Source: Marsupella aquatica
Lineage: Eukaryota; Marchantiophyta
Length of the DNA stretch: 64,000 bases
Direction of reading: 5' to 3'
Assembly (NCBI GenBank): GCA_973895155.1
Contig: OZ316898.1
Coordinates: 15,934,001-15,998,000 of the forward strand
The notes beneath the pieces are model-generated. The model saw nothing but the letters and a program-made list of their open reading frames with translations, searched no databases and was not told the origin of the DNA. Position numbers and translations under genes: made by a program. This document shows positions 28,137 to 38,407 of the stretch, piece by piece. Each line of letters starts with the position of its first letter. The stretch's first letter is position 1.

Positions 28137-31100
28137 TTATTGATTCGATCCGGTCTGCAGTTGAGATAGGCTTCGCATCCCTATCGAGTGTGTATGCCGG
28201 TTGTGTAGATTCGGTGGGAGTGCTTTCGTAAACATGTCTGCAGAGTTGGATTCGCTAGAGATCCACTGAACTGCGATGCTTTTGTTCTGCTGCTCGTGAG
28301 TAAAGAAAAACTTAGGTGCAATGTGTTTCGTTCTGTCTCCCTTGATGAACCCTGCTTGGATTTGATCGACACACGGTCTATTGTCTTCATAGAGTTGTGT
28401 GGGTGTGGTCAATCTCGGTATGCCTGTGTTTTCGTGTATGTGGTTGATCACATTGCGTAGCCATATGCATTCCCGGCTCGCCTCGTATAATGCGATTATT
28501 TCGGAGTGGTTTGACGAGGTTGTGGTCAATGTTTGCTTGTTGCTCCTCCATGAGATGGCCGTATTGCCCATCAGGAACACATACCCTGTCTGTGATTTCG
28601 CATCTGCGGGGTCCGACAGGTATCCTGCATCCGCGTACCCGGTAAGTAAGTAAGTATCATGCTTGGGGTAGAATAAGCCGAGGTCTGTCGTGCCTCTTAA
28701 GTATCTGAAGATTCTTTTAATGCCGTTCCAGTGTCTTATGGTTGGCGTTGCGCTATGGCGTGCCAGTAGGTTCACTGAGAATGCCAGATCGGGTCTTGTC
28801 TGGTTAGCGAGGAACATCAGGACCCCTATTGCAGATAGGTATGGTTTGTCTGAGCCAAGTAGTGGCTCGTTCTCGTTCCTCTTCCGGAAAATGTCCTTGT
28901 CCATATCCAATGAGCGAATGTCCATTGGGGATTTGACTGGTTTGGACTGATGCATATTGAATTGCTTCAGTATTTTTCTTGTATAAGTAGATTGGTGCAG
29001 TAGGATTCCATTTGGCAGATGTTCGAATTGTAGGCCGAGGCAGAAAGTAGTCTGTCCCAAGTCTCGCACCTCAAATGCCTTATTCAGTAATTGGATAGTT
29101 TCCAGCATGATTCGGCTGGTCCCGAATAAGTTCAGGTCATCCACATATATTGCAATGATTATAACTTCACGTCCTTCCTGCTTGAGGAATATGCAAGGTG
29201 TGATATCTGAATTTTTAAATCCCATGGTTAACATTTCAGATTTAAATCTCTTATACCAAGTTAGGCCGCTCTGTTTCAGGCCATACATGGAGCGAAGGAC
29301 TTGCACTGCAAAACGAGTTTGCTTGGTGAGCATTTGCTTTGAAGAAGCTTTTAGTGCAATTGATTTGGCTATTGTATGTAGTACTGCCTCATTGGTGTGA
29401 TCGAATTTGCTTTTCTCAGTGTGATCTAGTCTCATGGGTGTCTGCTCCCCCTGGCAGTGGTGTTCCACACGTTGTATCAACTCGGGTGGTGCTTCCATGT
29501 GTATAACTGTGTCCAGGTGCCCATATAAGTATGCCGTCACTATGTCCAGTTGGTGCATGGATAAGTTGTGGTACTGTGAAAAGGTGATTAGGTAGCGGTA
29601 AGTGATGGCGTCCATCACTGGGGAGTACGTGAGGTCGTAGTCACGGCCCGGGATTTGGGTAAAGCCCTTTGCTACTAGTCGGGCCTTATGTCTGACTACT
29701 TCCCCCTGTGCATTCCGTTTCTTCACAAAGGTCCATCTGCAGCCTGTGAGGTGAATGCCTGGTGCTGCTGGAGTGATGGGGCCGAAGACATGGCGAGATA
29801 TAAGGGAGTCTAGTTCTAGGTTAATTGCTTTTTCCCACTCGGGCCAGTCTGAGTGGGTTTGTGCTTCCCGGATTGTCTTTGGATCATGTGAGTCTTCGTC
29901 TATTTGTTGGGATATATGGAACGCGAATTTATCATCTATTGTTGTGTGTGTTCTGTCCCATATGTGCCCTGTGCTTCCATAATTGATAGCGATCTCGTCG
30001 TTATCTTCTGGTGTGGTGGTCTGAGGGGTTGGCAGTTCTGAATGTGGTGATGGAGCTCTTGGAGGTGCTGCTTTCCTTTGTCTGGGTTGTTTGTCTGTAG
30101 CTCCTAGGGGGCGGCCCCGCTTTGCTCGTGGTGAGGTTACAGTTGCCGGTTGGATGTCCATCTGTATGCGCGAAGGTGTGTTTGCTGCCGGTATGTGTGA
30201 TCGGGTTATTTTTGCGGCATCTGCAAAAGAGTCTGGTAGGTGTTCTATCAGGTTTGTGAGGTGGAGTATTCTTTTAACTTCCGTGTCAGATTGGCTAGTT
30301 CGGGGATCCTGCCAAAATGCAGATTGGATTTGCCAGGTGAGAGATTTGTCGCTATCTGTTTCCTGTCTTGTTTGTAGTTTTGGAAATGTAGTTTCATAGA
30401 AGTGGCAGTCGCTGAATCGGGCCTTAAAAACGTCGGCTGTGGTGGGTTCCAGGTATCGAATGATGGATGTGGAATCACATCCAATGTATATTCCTGCTTG
30501 CCGCTGAGGGCCCATTTTGGTTCGTTTGGGGCCCAGTATTGGTACCATTACTTGGCAGCCAAAGGTTCGAAGGTGAGTTATGTTGGGGATGGTGCCGAGT
30601 GCCAGAGTGTGTGGTGAGCTTGAGTTGTATGCTGACGGTCTGTAACTGAGTAGTGTGGCAGAGTGTAGGATGGCATGTCCCCATGCGGTTGTGGGGAGGT
30701 TGCTCTGCATCAGTATTGGTCTGGCAATTATTTGGAGGCGTTTTATCAACGATTCCGCTGTCCCGTTTTGGAAGTGGACGTGGGGGACGGGGTACTGTAC
30801 GTCTATGCCTGTAGCAGTGCAAAAGTCTTCAAAGGTTTTGGAGGTAAATTCCCCTGCATTGTCCACTCTGATTGTCTGGATCTGGTTATCCGGGAATTGT
30901 GCTCTTAGTTTCAAGATGTGAGCCAGTAAGCGAGGGAAAACTAGATTTCTTGTGGATAGGAGTGAGATTTGGGACCATTTAGTTGAGGCATCTATTACTG
31001 CTAGGTAAAAGCGGAATGGGCCACTAGGGGGGTCGATCGGTCCACATACATCTGCGTGGATCCGTTCCAGAAAGTTGGGGATTCTGGTTCCAGGTGGGGT

Positions 31101-32747
31101 TGGTGAGGGCCTTATTATCAGTTTACCTTGTGAACAGGCAAGGCATGGTCCGAGCATAGATGTGGGGTGTACTGTAGGCCGTATGCCCTTGGTCTGTTTA
31201 ACGATTCTCTGGAACATGTTAAGGCCCGGGTGGCCAAGTCTCCTGTGCCAGATCTCTGTGATGGGGTTTTGTGGCTTTTGATTCTCTGGCTCGGTATGGA
31301 AGCTGTGTATGTTGGTAGTATAAAAGCCGGGGTGATGGGCTTTTAGTGTTTCCAGGATCCCATTGTTCTGTGGAGTCTTGGATGTGATATGTAGGACTTC
31401 GAGTTTGTTGGAAGTCCCAGTTTGGATATGCAGATCATTGGCTCTTATGTCTCCAACACTTAGGAGGTTCCTGGTGGCTTTGGGTGCGTATATGGCAGAG
31501 TGTATCTTTATCACTGTGCCTTGTGGTAATGTGACGGTTGCAGGTCCGTAGCCCTCCTCTAACTGATGTTGGCCCATTATGGTGGTGACCTTTCGCTGTG
31601 ATGGGGTTATGTGGGTAAAGTATTCCTTATTTTTCAGAATTGAATGTGAGGTCCCACTATCGACTATACATGAGTGAGGATTGTTTGGGTTCTTTGTGTG
31701 GTTCCTTATAATCATGTTGATCTCGGGAAGGATCTCAGCGGAGTCCATGAAAGTGCCATATGTTTCAGGTGCGTTTGTGTTCATGCTTTTCTTATAAAGG
31801 GCTACTAGATGTGAAGGTGCTCTGCAGTGTTTCTGAATGTGCCCTTTAGTTCCACAGCGAAAACAGAGAGGGGGGTTGGTGGTCATATCTCGTTGGTTGT
31901 GCTGGTCCTCGTTGAACTTCGTGCGATTCTGATTATTGTTCTCTCTCGTCCAGGTGTTCCACGAGCTCCTGCCGTTGTATCTCGATCTGCCTTGGCCGCG
32001 TCCTCGGTGGAAATTCCCTCTGCCGCCTCGTTGAAAGTTATTGCTTCGACCCCTATTCGGGCTGCGTCCCCTGGTGCCTGCGCGGCCTCGATAGTTTCTT
32101 GATTCTCCCCTCTGTGGTGTGGCGTAGTTGGTCTCGGGAGCTGATGTGGACGGGAGGGTCCCCGGTGGGCATTTCTGCGAATTTTGTAGTAGTAGGAGCT
32201 GGTGCTTTTCAGCCAGCAGCATATGCGCAATTAGTTCGGAGTATTTGGTAAAGGCCATATTCCTGTATTGTGTAGAGAGGATAAGGTTTGAAGAATGAAG
32301 AGTTGACAGTGTTTTTTCGATCTGCTCTGCATCGTTTATTGGTTGGCCGCAGATGGCCAGTTGTGCGATGATCCTGAATAGCTCACTGTTATAATCTGCG
32401 ACCGTCTTGTAGTCTTGGACGCGCAGATTGATCCAGTCGTGGCGAGCTGCGGGTAGGTAGATAGTTCGAATGTGATCGAAACGGGATTGTAGGTCATCCC
32501 ATAGTAGCCGGGGATTGAATTCGTTCATGTATTGTTTCTTCAATGGCTCGCATAGATGGTGCCGAATTAGTATTAAGGCCTTCGCCTTTTGTGGGAGAGT
32601 AGTTCCCGCATCTGTAATGATCGTGTCTTGGAGTTCTTTTGCTGCGAGGTGGGCCTCAATATCTAGAGTCCAGGATAGGTAATTTGCGCCGTCTATACTC
32701 AGAGGTTGAAATAGGAGTTTCTCGATGGAGTTAGTGGGTACAGCCAT
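28137..32747 (-). CDS. gag-pol: Copia Gag-Pol polyprotein
   Basis: 1,536 aa in one frame. Gag of the copia type at the N-terminus (about 1-200), RG-rich linker, zinc knuckle CFRCGTKGHIQKHC (about 295), aspartic protease CIVDSGTSHSIL (about 360), integrase zinc region (WHRRLGHPGLNMF and CLAC) and D, D, E core (IHADVCGP, IRVDNAGEFTS, NGTAESLIKR). Then reverse transcriptase with HKARLVAKGFTQIPG and catalytic IYVDDLNLFG, and RNase H with TGYADAGYLSDP, SSNHSEIIALYEA and LYEDNRPCVD. Every key residue expected is present, with no stop or frameshift. The ATG at 32747 sits about 320 nt after the 5' LTR. Confidence 0.97.
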   Translation of the reverse strand: MAVPTNSIEKLLFQPLSIDGANYLSWTLDIEAHLAAKELQDTIITDAGTTLPQKAKALILIRHHLCEPLKKQYMNEFNPRLLWDDLQSRFDHIRTIYLPAARHDWINLRVQDYKTVADYNSELFRIIAQLAICGQPINDAEQIEKTLSTLHSSNLILSTQYRNMAFTKYSELIAHMLLAEKHQLLLLQNSQKCPPGTLPSTSAPETNYATPQRGESRNYRGRAGTRGRSPNRGRSNNFQRGGRGNFHRGRGQGRSRYNGRSSWNTWTRENNNQNRTKFNEDQHNQRDMTTNPPLCFRCGTKGHIQKHCRAPSHLVALYKKSMNTNAPETYGTFMDSAEILPEINMIIRNHTKNPNNPHSCIVDSGTSHSILKNKEYFTHITPSQRKVTTIMGQHQLEEGYGPATVTLPQGTVIKIHSAIYAPKATRNLLSVGDIRANDLHIQTGTSNKLEVLHITSKTPQNNGILETLKAHHPGFYTTNIHSFHTEPENQKPQNPITEIWHRRLGHPGLNMFQRIVKQTKGIRPTVHPTSMLGPCLACSQGKLIIRPSPTPPGTRIPNFLERIHADVCGPIDPPSGPFRFYLAVIDASTKWSQISLLSTRNLVFPRLLAHILKLRAQFPDNQIQTIRVDNAGEFTSKTFEDFCTATGIDVQYPVPHVHFQNGTAESLIKRLQIIARPILMQSNLPTTAWGHAILHSATLLSYRPSAYNSSSPHTLALGTIPNITHLRTFGCQVMVPILGPKRTKMGPQRQAGIYIGCDSTSIIRYLEPTTADVFKARFSDCHFYETTFPKLQTRQETDSDKSLTWQIQSAFWQDPRTSQSDTEVKRILHLTNLIEHLPDSFADAAKITRSHIPAANTPSRIQMDIQPATVTSPRAKRGRPLGATDKQPRQRKAAPPRAPSPHSELPTPQTTTPEDNDEIAINYGSTGHIWDRTHTTIDDKFAFHISQQIDEDSHDPKTIREAQTHSDWPEWEKAINLELDSLISRHVFGPITPAAPGIHLTGCRWTFVKKRNAQGEVVRHKARLVAKGFTQIPGRDYDLTYSPVMDAITYRYLITFSQYHNLSMHQLDIVTAYLYGHLDTVIHMEAPPELIQRVEHHCQGEQTPMRLDHTEKSKFDHTNEAVLHTIAKSIALKASSKQMLTKQTRFAVQVLRSMYGLKQSGLTWYKRFKSEMLTMGFKNSDITPCIFLKQEGREVIIIAIYVDDLNLFGTSRIMLETIQLLNKAFEVRDLGQTTFCLGLQFEHLPNGILLHQSTYTRKILKQFNMHQSKPVKSPMDIRSLDMDKDIFRKRNENEPLLGSDKPYLSAIGVLMFLANQTRPDLAFSVNLLARHSATPTIRHWNGIKRIFRYLRGTTDLGLFYPKHDTYLLTGYADAGYLSDPADAKSQTGYVFLMGNTAISWRSNKQTLTTTSSNHSEIIALYEASRECIWLRNVINHIHENTGIPRLTTPTQLYEDNRPCVDQIQAGFIKGDRTKHIAPKFFFTHEQQNKSIAVQWISSESNSADMFTKALPPNLHNRHTHSIGMRSLSQLQTGSNQ

Positions 32748-33064
32748 CTTCTATCAATTGGTCAATTGATCCTGTGATAATAACAATATATCCGTTCGCA
32801 CTTGACTGAGTGATGATGTGGGGCTATGTCCCTTCTTGAGTCGTTGTCTCTCAAGTTGAATTCCTGGGTCTGCCTCCGCTTCTTCTATTGTCAGCCCCCT
32901 CAAATCCCAATCCGTGGAATCGTGGTCAAATTATACCACTCCCGATCGATCTGCTGCCCGAAAAATTAGTTTCTATGGTGCTGAATCAATCGCCTTGGCA
33001 TGAATGTCCCTCTGAAGCTTGTTTGAAAAAAAAAATTCTCGTTGCAGACATCGTGCTGATAACG

Positions 33065-33213
33065 TGTTGTAGCTCATCAACAACTAACTCCTTTATTCAT
33101 TCCTCTTCCAATACATATAGTCCCTTAGGCAGGTAGGGTAGTTAGGCGGTTAGTCTTAACCAACTGTGGTAGGTCTAACCTTAGTTAGGCTAGAGTTAAC
33201 TCGGGTTACAACA
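33065..33213 (-). repeat. Copia-2 5' LTR
   Basis: 149 bp, apparently identical to the 3' LTR. The primer-binding site lies at 33047-33064 on the minus strand. Confidence 0.95.
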
Positions 33214-33218
33214 AGATA

Positions 33219-34241
33219 TCTATTGGGAATATTACCATATAAGAATTGCCATTCACAAATTCAGGGGAGAATTGTTTTTCCCAACGTGCCTACTGCACTT
33301 AAAAGTTAAGCTCCGTGCCTACTACACATGGAAACCAATGAGTGCCTACTGCACATGGAAGTAAATGACAAATTGAGGGGGAGACCTCAAGTAAGACTTG
33401 ACATCAAGCAATGTAACCCATGGGATGTGCCTATTGCACAAGTGCCTTTCGCACCAACGAATACCTAAAAATGGAACTCTATTCCATGCATATGGCAAAT
33501 CATGAAATCTAAGGAATTTTTATAAATGATTGAACATGGTGTTAACACAATCACTTACCAATACTTGATGAGGTATACTGGATATTAAAGTACCATATGA
33601 TAATATGAGGTACAGTACCAGGTCATAAGGTACCATAAGGTGAGACATGGCATGGTAAGGCACCATAAGAGATGGTGCGCCATACCCCAATATGATAACC
33701 CTATGTTGTGGATATGGTACGTGATGTGGTGCAAATAGGTTATACCCACACCAAATCTAGGGTTGGACACCCAATATTCCAAGGCCATGGATTACACCAT
33801 CTCATCTTCATTTTGTACTAATACTTTGCTTTGTCATGGCATGTAATCGGTGACCATCAAGGAATCTCCATTTCCAGATTGGAAGATCTTCAACAAGCCT
33901 ATAGTGCTGACAAGCACCTTAAGAGACTTTGTAGAAATTACACATACACTATATGCTTAAACCCAATTATGTTACACCCATGGGGATGGTAATACTCTTT
34001 CCTCCCACAAAGAAAGTAGGGGAGGTTTTAATGAGGTTACATCCCCCACTTACACTTTACCATACAACATGAATTATAAGACATCTATTAGGAGAAGCTT
34101 TTCATTTATAGTAGACTTGAGATGGCTACACCATTCATAAAATAGGCTAGACATCAACAAAACCTATTGTATGTACCATTGAGTATACCCAAAATAGACT
34201 CTTGATTGTAACATTTCAACCCCAATGTTACAAAGGGGGAG
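33219..34241 (+). other. Copia-1 interior, right part, with GTGCCTACTGCAC repeats
   Basis: No ORF supported. Between about 33290 and 33455 the short near-palindrome GTGCCTACTGCAC (or close variants) occurs about five times. At 33580-33680 GGTACCATA/GGCACCATAA variants recur. Ends in the purine tract before the right LTR. Confidence 0.6.
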
Positions 34242-34384
34242 TGTTGTAACTCATACTTGAGTTAAGTCTACCTTTGGGATAACTACCTATGTAACTACCC
34301 TAACTACTTAGGCCGTAGCCACATGTACATATCCTACCAAGAGTAAAGATGGAACCAACTCTTTGTCTCGTTTATCCTACAACA
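34242..34384 (+). repeat. Copia-1 right LTR
   Basis: 143 bp matching 25550-25692, followed by the target copy AAATT. Confidence 0.95.
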
Positions 34385-35014
34385 AAATTCCAATTGTGTA
34401 AATCTTATGAGATCTGATGACAGATTCCTCTTTGGGTGACTCATTACAATCTCCTAAGTTCTTGGAGTTAACTCACTGAGTTTAAGTCTTATTTGAAATT
34501 GATGGATTTTCTTTCATGTTGCTTAGTACCATCTAAATGTTGAAGTAACTACCTTTTAGATCTTATCTGAGTACCACTTAGAAAGAAAGGATAAGACATG
34601 TTAACGACATTTTAAAAGGTACTCTAGTAAGCAATTTAGATCTGAAAAGCAATATGGATTTGTATCCTTAAGTCTTTTCATTTTGACTTATGTCTAAGGA
34701 GTAACCTTGGAAAATTCCAGACTCCCTTAGCATACTTTAAGATATTTTTCCTTGTGTTTTGTTAATCATTCCCTTTTCATTAATTTATGGTTACATGATG
34801 CTGAGTTGTCATTGAAAACCACTCACCGCTGTGGAGCGATCTTCAAAATACCTTATTAAAGTAATCAATTCTGATTACTATGTGTTAAAAGAGAGTTCTT
34901 AAACTCTCATTTGTGTTTTTATGTATCAAATCAACCCCATCTTGTTCTTTACGGGAACGAATACCGAGTTTGAAGACCTTTAAGTGTGTTTTTGGTTCTT
35001 CATAGCAAACTATA
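34385..35014 (+). repeat. LTR F 3' terminal part
   Basis: Continues LTR F after the copia insertion. Matches the reverse complement of 62609-63239 and, more loosely, 42500-42983. Ends GCAAACTATA, where the other copies end in ACA. Confidence 0.88.
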
Positions 35015-38000
35015 GGCCCCTTCCCCTTGCCACTTACCTCCGGCACCGGTGTGAGTGTCTCGGCTTCTCCTTTGGCCAGTACTACACCAGGTAACTTGGT
35101 TGCCCCAATTAGAGTTGGTCCTGAGGAAGCCAAGCACTTAAATACTGCGGCCTGTTTCTTCAGCCGCTCCGTTTGGTTGTCGGCCCGCCGTTGTAAGTTC
35201 TCCATCTTCCGCGTGCTTTCCTCCAACTCCTGCAATTCATCCAGGTCCTTCCTTGCCTCCTTCAGCTCCTTCTGGGCTTCCTCCAACTCTTTCTTTAAGG
35301 TAGCCCTCTCCTCCTGGGTTGCTCTTAGCTCCTTGTCGAGCTCCGCCACGACCTCAGACTCCATTTTATTCATCTTGGCATAAGTCTGGTCGAGCTGGTC
35401 ATCTTTCTCGCGGAGGTCGGCCTTGAAGCTGGCCGTCATGGATGCGAGCTCTTGCCACAGCACGATAATCGCTTGATAGGATTTCCCTAACTCGACCTCC
35501 TTCTGCTCAAGGGCTCCGTGGATATCCTCGAGTTCCCCTTTCAACGCCCTCTCCCTTCTCTGAGTCTCCGCCATGGCCTGGTTGTTGGCTGCTATGTGGG
35601 CCTCCTTTGCGTCTCTCAGCTCTCGCTTCCACTTCTCCCTATCTTTGACCGCCTTGGCCAACTCTCCTTGGCTCTGAGTCAGTTTATCCTTGATAATCTG
35701 ATTATCAGACTGCGTGGTATCCAATTGACCCTGCATGATGTTTAGCTCATGCCGTTTAATCCGTAGCTCATCTTGGGCTTTCTTGGACGCCTTTAGGGCT
35801 TTTACCTCGGCTTCCCTCTCCCTAAGCCGTCGGATGACCTCGTCCTTCTTGCTTCTCTCCAAAGCCACCGCTTCTTCTAATTGGTGCTTCTCCAATATCT
35901 CCCTCTGGAAAAAGGGGGTCCCTGCTCCAACTCCTCCCCAAAGATGCTGAGCACAAGTTCCCCACACATCTCCCCGTACTCCATGGCTCTATCTTTAGGA
36001 TAGGTGGAGTAAAAAGAAGTCATCGGCATCAACCACCTCGGCCTCTGTTCCCAAGCCGCCTTGCGGATTTCTTCTATGGTGGCAAGAGGGTTGCTTCTTT
36101 TTTTGGCAAGCCGCCTGATGTCCTCCGACCAATCTCCTCCTGGTAAATCTTTCTCCCTAGCCAGGGCTACCTTCTCTTCCTCTCTGAGTCACTCCTGAAA
36201 CTCCTGTGCCGTCTGTCTTATGCCGTCAAAACTCGGGGGAGCGACATCTGGTGGGGGGGACTCGGGGCTGCTCTATTGGGTGGGGTCCCCTCGAATTACT
36301 CTTGAAAGAGTGGGGATGAACCTGCCACAGGTCCTTATTCCTGGAACATGATGATCCGACCCATAGCCGGAGTTATCATTGCTGTAGTCCTCCACCGCCT
36401 CCTCCACTGCTTGGACTCCCGGCTTCCCCCTCTGTTCTCCTGGTCCTGCCATGAACACAACCCCACAGATCACGGGTTCTGGATCCTTTGGCTTCCACGT
36501 TGATCTCATCTTCTCCCTGTCATGACCAGGGGCCTCGGGCTGCTTCTCCTCGGCTTTGGGACTTGAAGCTCCTACATACATTCGGACTCCCGGCTTGTGT
36601 TCCGGCCTCCTCTCCTTGGCCCCGGTAAAGGGGTTTTCCCTGGTAAGTTGGCTAAGGCCGACTTCGGAAGCAGTATTCTGTGCTGGCCCCGTTACCATTG
36701 CCGTTCTTCTTTCCTTCTCCAGCAATTTCAGCAGATTCTGCATGCCTGGTTGCTACATCGGCAAGTCCTCCTTCCTCGGCCTAAACACCTGCTCGATTGT
36801 AGGACTGTCGGGCTGGGTCGATTTCTCTGTTGCTGGCCTCGGTTCCGGAACTTCCTCTGGTGCCCTTGCCTGCAGGGGCACTACTGGGGCAGATATCTGG
36901 CTTTGGGCATACCAGCACAACAGCAGCATGTGATAACCAAGCCGGGACACGCTTCCCATGCCGATCACCAGCTGTTCCTCCTTCAAGATCTTCTTCAATT
37001 GGTTGAGGAGGTACCCGTTGTAGTCCCGACTTGGGTCTGGCCTCTCTGCCAGGTAGACCTGTGCCTTGCCGATCTCTGCCCCCGGCAAGTTGCAATGCAT
37101 GGTCACCCGCAAGAAATCAATCATCTCTCCGATGTGCGGGTTGGTGCAGGTGTTCCGGAAGAAGCCATTCTTTGTTGATGGCCCTGGAAACGACCGAAAC
37201 TCCTTGCCTGGTCTCTACCTTGGTCTTATTGCCCATCGGCAAGCCAAACACTTCGGCAATCACCCGAGGAGTGAGATAGAAATCCTTCCCATACACCCTT
37301 GTGGAATTGGTCTCGGGCTCCCATGATCCCATGAATTCTAATAAGTCTGAATCCGGCACCTCCGGCTTCAGCCATGGTAATTTTACGAAGGCTTCCAAGC
37401 CGGATCCGGCCATGAAGCCCTAGTACTTCTTGGTCTGCATGGCCATAAAGCATGCATCCTCCTCCCGTGCAAAATGCAGTTGCACCTCTTCTGGTAGGGT
37501 CGCCGCCCAGTATTTCCAGGTGTCATCCCTGGTTGGAATGGCATTGATGGGATTGACCTCCTCCTCTTTGGCTTCCGCTTGCCTCCTACTTCCCTGCTCT
37601 GCTGGCTTCCTTGGTGCCGCCGACCTCGTTCTTTTTGCCGGGGTGGCCTCTTCGTTGTTGTTTCCTTTCCTCTTCATCTCGGCTGCCGTGGATGTTTCTC
37701 CTAGCACGGTTGCCTTTGTCCACCCCTCCGTGCTACCCTTCAACTCCCAGTGTATGTCGTTGCTGCGGTTGATGGCTTCCCGAATGCCGATGATCCTATT
37801 TTTGCAAAACAGAAGGTCATCAAGCTGATTGGCAGTAGGAGTCCACAAGAACTCGGCCTTGATGAATTCTCCTCCTAAGAAGGCAGATTTCTGCAGCTCC
37901 CACAGTCGAGCTAGCTCCTGCCGTTCTCGAGCTGCTCTCTTCGATTCTTCGTCCTCGTAAGTCCCAATGTACTCAGTTGCCCGTTTGAATAGGCATCCCC

Positions 38001-38298
38001 AAAAATGTGTCGCTTGATTGACGTTGCTCATACCCTCCTTGAGTTGTTCGTTGGTATTTGCTCCCGCCCAGAGTGTTTGTCTAAGCAGCTGACAGTAGTT
38101 GGCCTCCCGTAGTCGTCTGCCCAGTTCATGCTTGCAAATGAGCCACCATTCCTCGTGAGCTGTCCTTACCCCTCTCCTCCTCTGGTCTTTCCTACCGTTG
38201 GTTACCCCTAGCTGCCGACACTTAGTACGCCCTAACCCTAATCGTATTCTCTCCCCCGACGTCCTTACTTCCGGCCTCGGCCCGGGTTCCATAGTCAC
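35015..38298 (-). pseudogene. LTR-encoded protein gene, copy D (decayed)
   Basis: Start region MTMEPGPRPEVRTSG at 38298 and N-terminal/helical part to 37420. The PMD-like region is in pieces (37117-37413, 36753-37124), then the linker (36273-36743) and coiled coil (35020-35967). A stop near 37420, frame changes near 37120-37210 and 35970-36270, and a stop near 36750 break it. The tail lies at 16921-17421. Most blocks remain recognisable, so this is the same gene in an old copy. Confidence 0.85.
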
Positions 38299-38407
38299 CC
38301 TTAATTGTTTATATTTTCCTCATTCTTGTAACTATACTAAGGTGTTTCTAGGGTACACTTCCGTTTTCCCACTTAACCGGCCTAGTGATTCCTGGTTAGG
38401 CATCACA
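35015..38407 (-). repeat. LTR-G copy D, right part
   Basis: Resumes LTR-G at GGCCCCTTCCCC, exactly where 17421 stopped, and ends at ...GGCATCACA (38407), the LTR 5' end on the minus strand. The flank AAGGC (38408-38412) should be the target duplication, but the other end of copy D is not in the window. Confidence 0.9.

Larger units (their letters stand above)
27450..33213 (-). mobile_element. Intact autonomous copia element (Copia-2)
   Basis: LTRs of 149 bp at 27450-27598 and 33065-33213 look identical, flanked by a perfect AGATA duplication (27445-27449 and 33214-33218). On the minus strand the 5' LTR is the right one. It is followed by CGTTATCAGCACGATGTC (primer site) and a single 1,536-aa polyprotein, then AAGGGGGAG (purine tract) before the 3' LTR. 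All parts are intact, so it is a recent insertion and possibly active. Confidence 0.96.
25550..34384 (+). mobile_element. Non-autonomous copia-type element (Copia-1)
   Basis: LTRs of 143 bp at 25550-25692 and 34242-34384 appear identical (TGTTGTAACTC ... CCTACAACA). The target duplication AAATT is at 25545-25549 and 34385-34389. The second F copy keeps the empty site with a single AAATT (63235-63239, reverse strand). The primer site CGTTATCAGCACGA follows the left LTR and the purine tract AAAGGGGGAG precedes the right one. Without the nested Copia-2 the interior is about 2.8 kb with no long sense ORF, so it must borrow proteins. It shares primer site and terminal bases with Copia-2. Confidence 0.92.
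17422..35014 (+). mobile_element. Giant solo LTR F with internal PMD-like ORF
   Basis: Starts TGTAAGTAG and ends ...GCAAACTATA; the second copy (from 62609) shows the canonical end ...ACTACA, so the final CA has mutated here. It is flanked by GGCCC at 17417-17421 and 35015-35019, and rejoining these restores the LTR-G reading across the site. Without the nested insertions (17929-22569 and 25550-34389) it is about 4.1 kb. It has no gag, RT or integrase of its own and no repeated ends, so it is best read as a solo LTR carrying an ORF. Order: 453 bp leader with TTACGAGT-type repeats, ORF (17875-24944, degraded), ~1.2 kb tail with a second TTACGAGT tract. A non-autonomous element that lost one LTR is the alternative. 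Confidence 0.8.

Noticed and set aside
28181-28390. Small ORFs overlapping the Copia-2 polyprotein on either strand
   Set aside because: Out-of-frame shadows of a long intact coding region.
17422-35014. Family F as a DNA transposon
   Set aside because: No inverted repeats of useful length at the ends, TG...CA termini and 5-bp duplications fit an LTR, and no transposase is visible.
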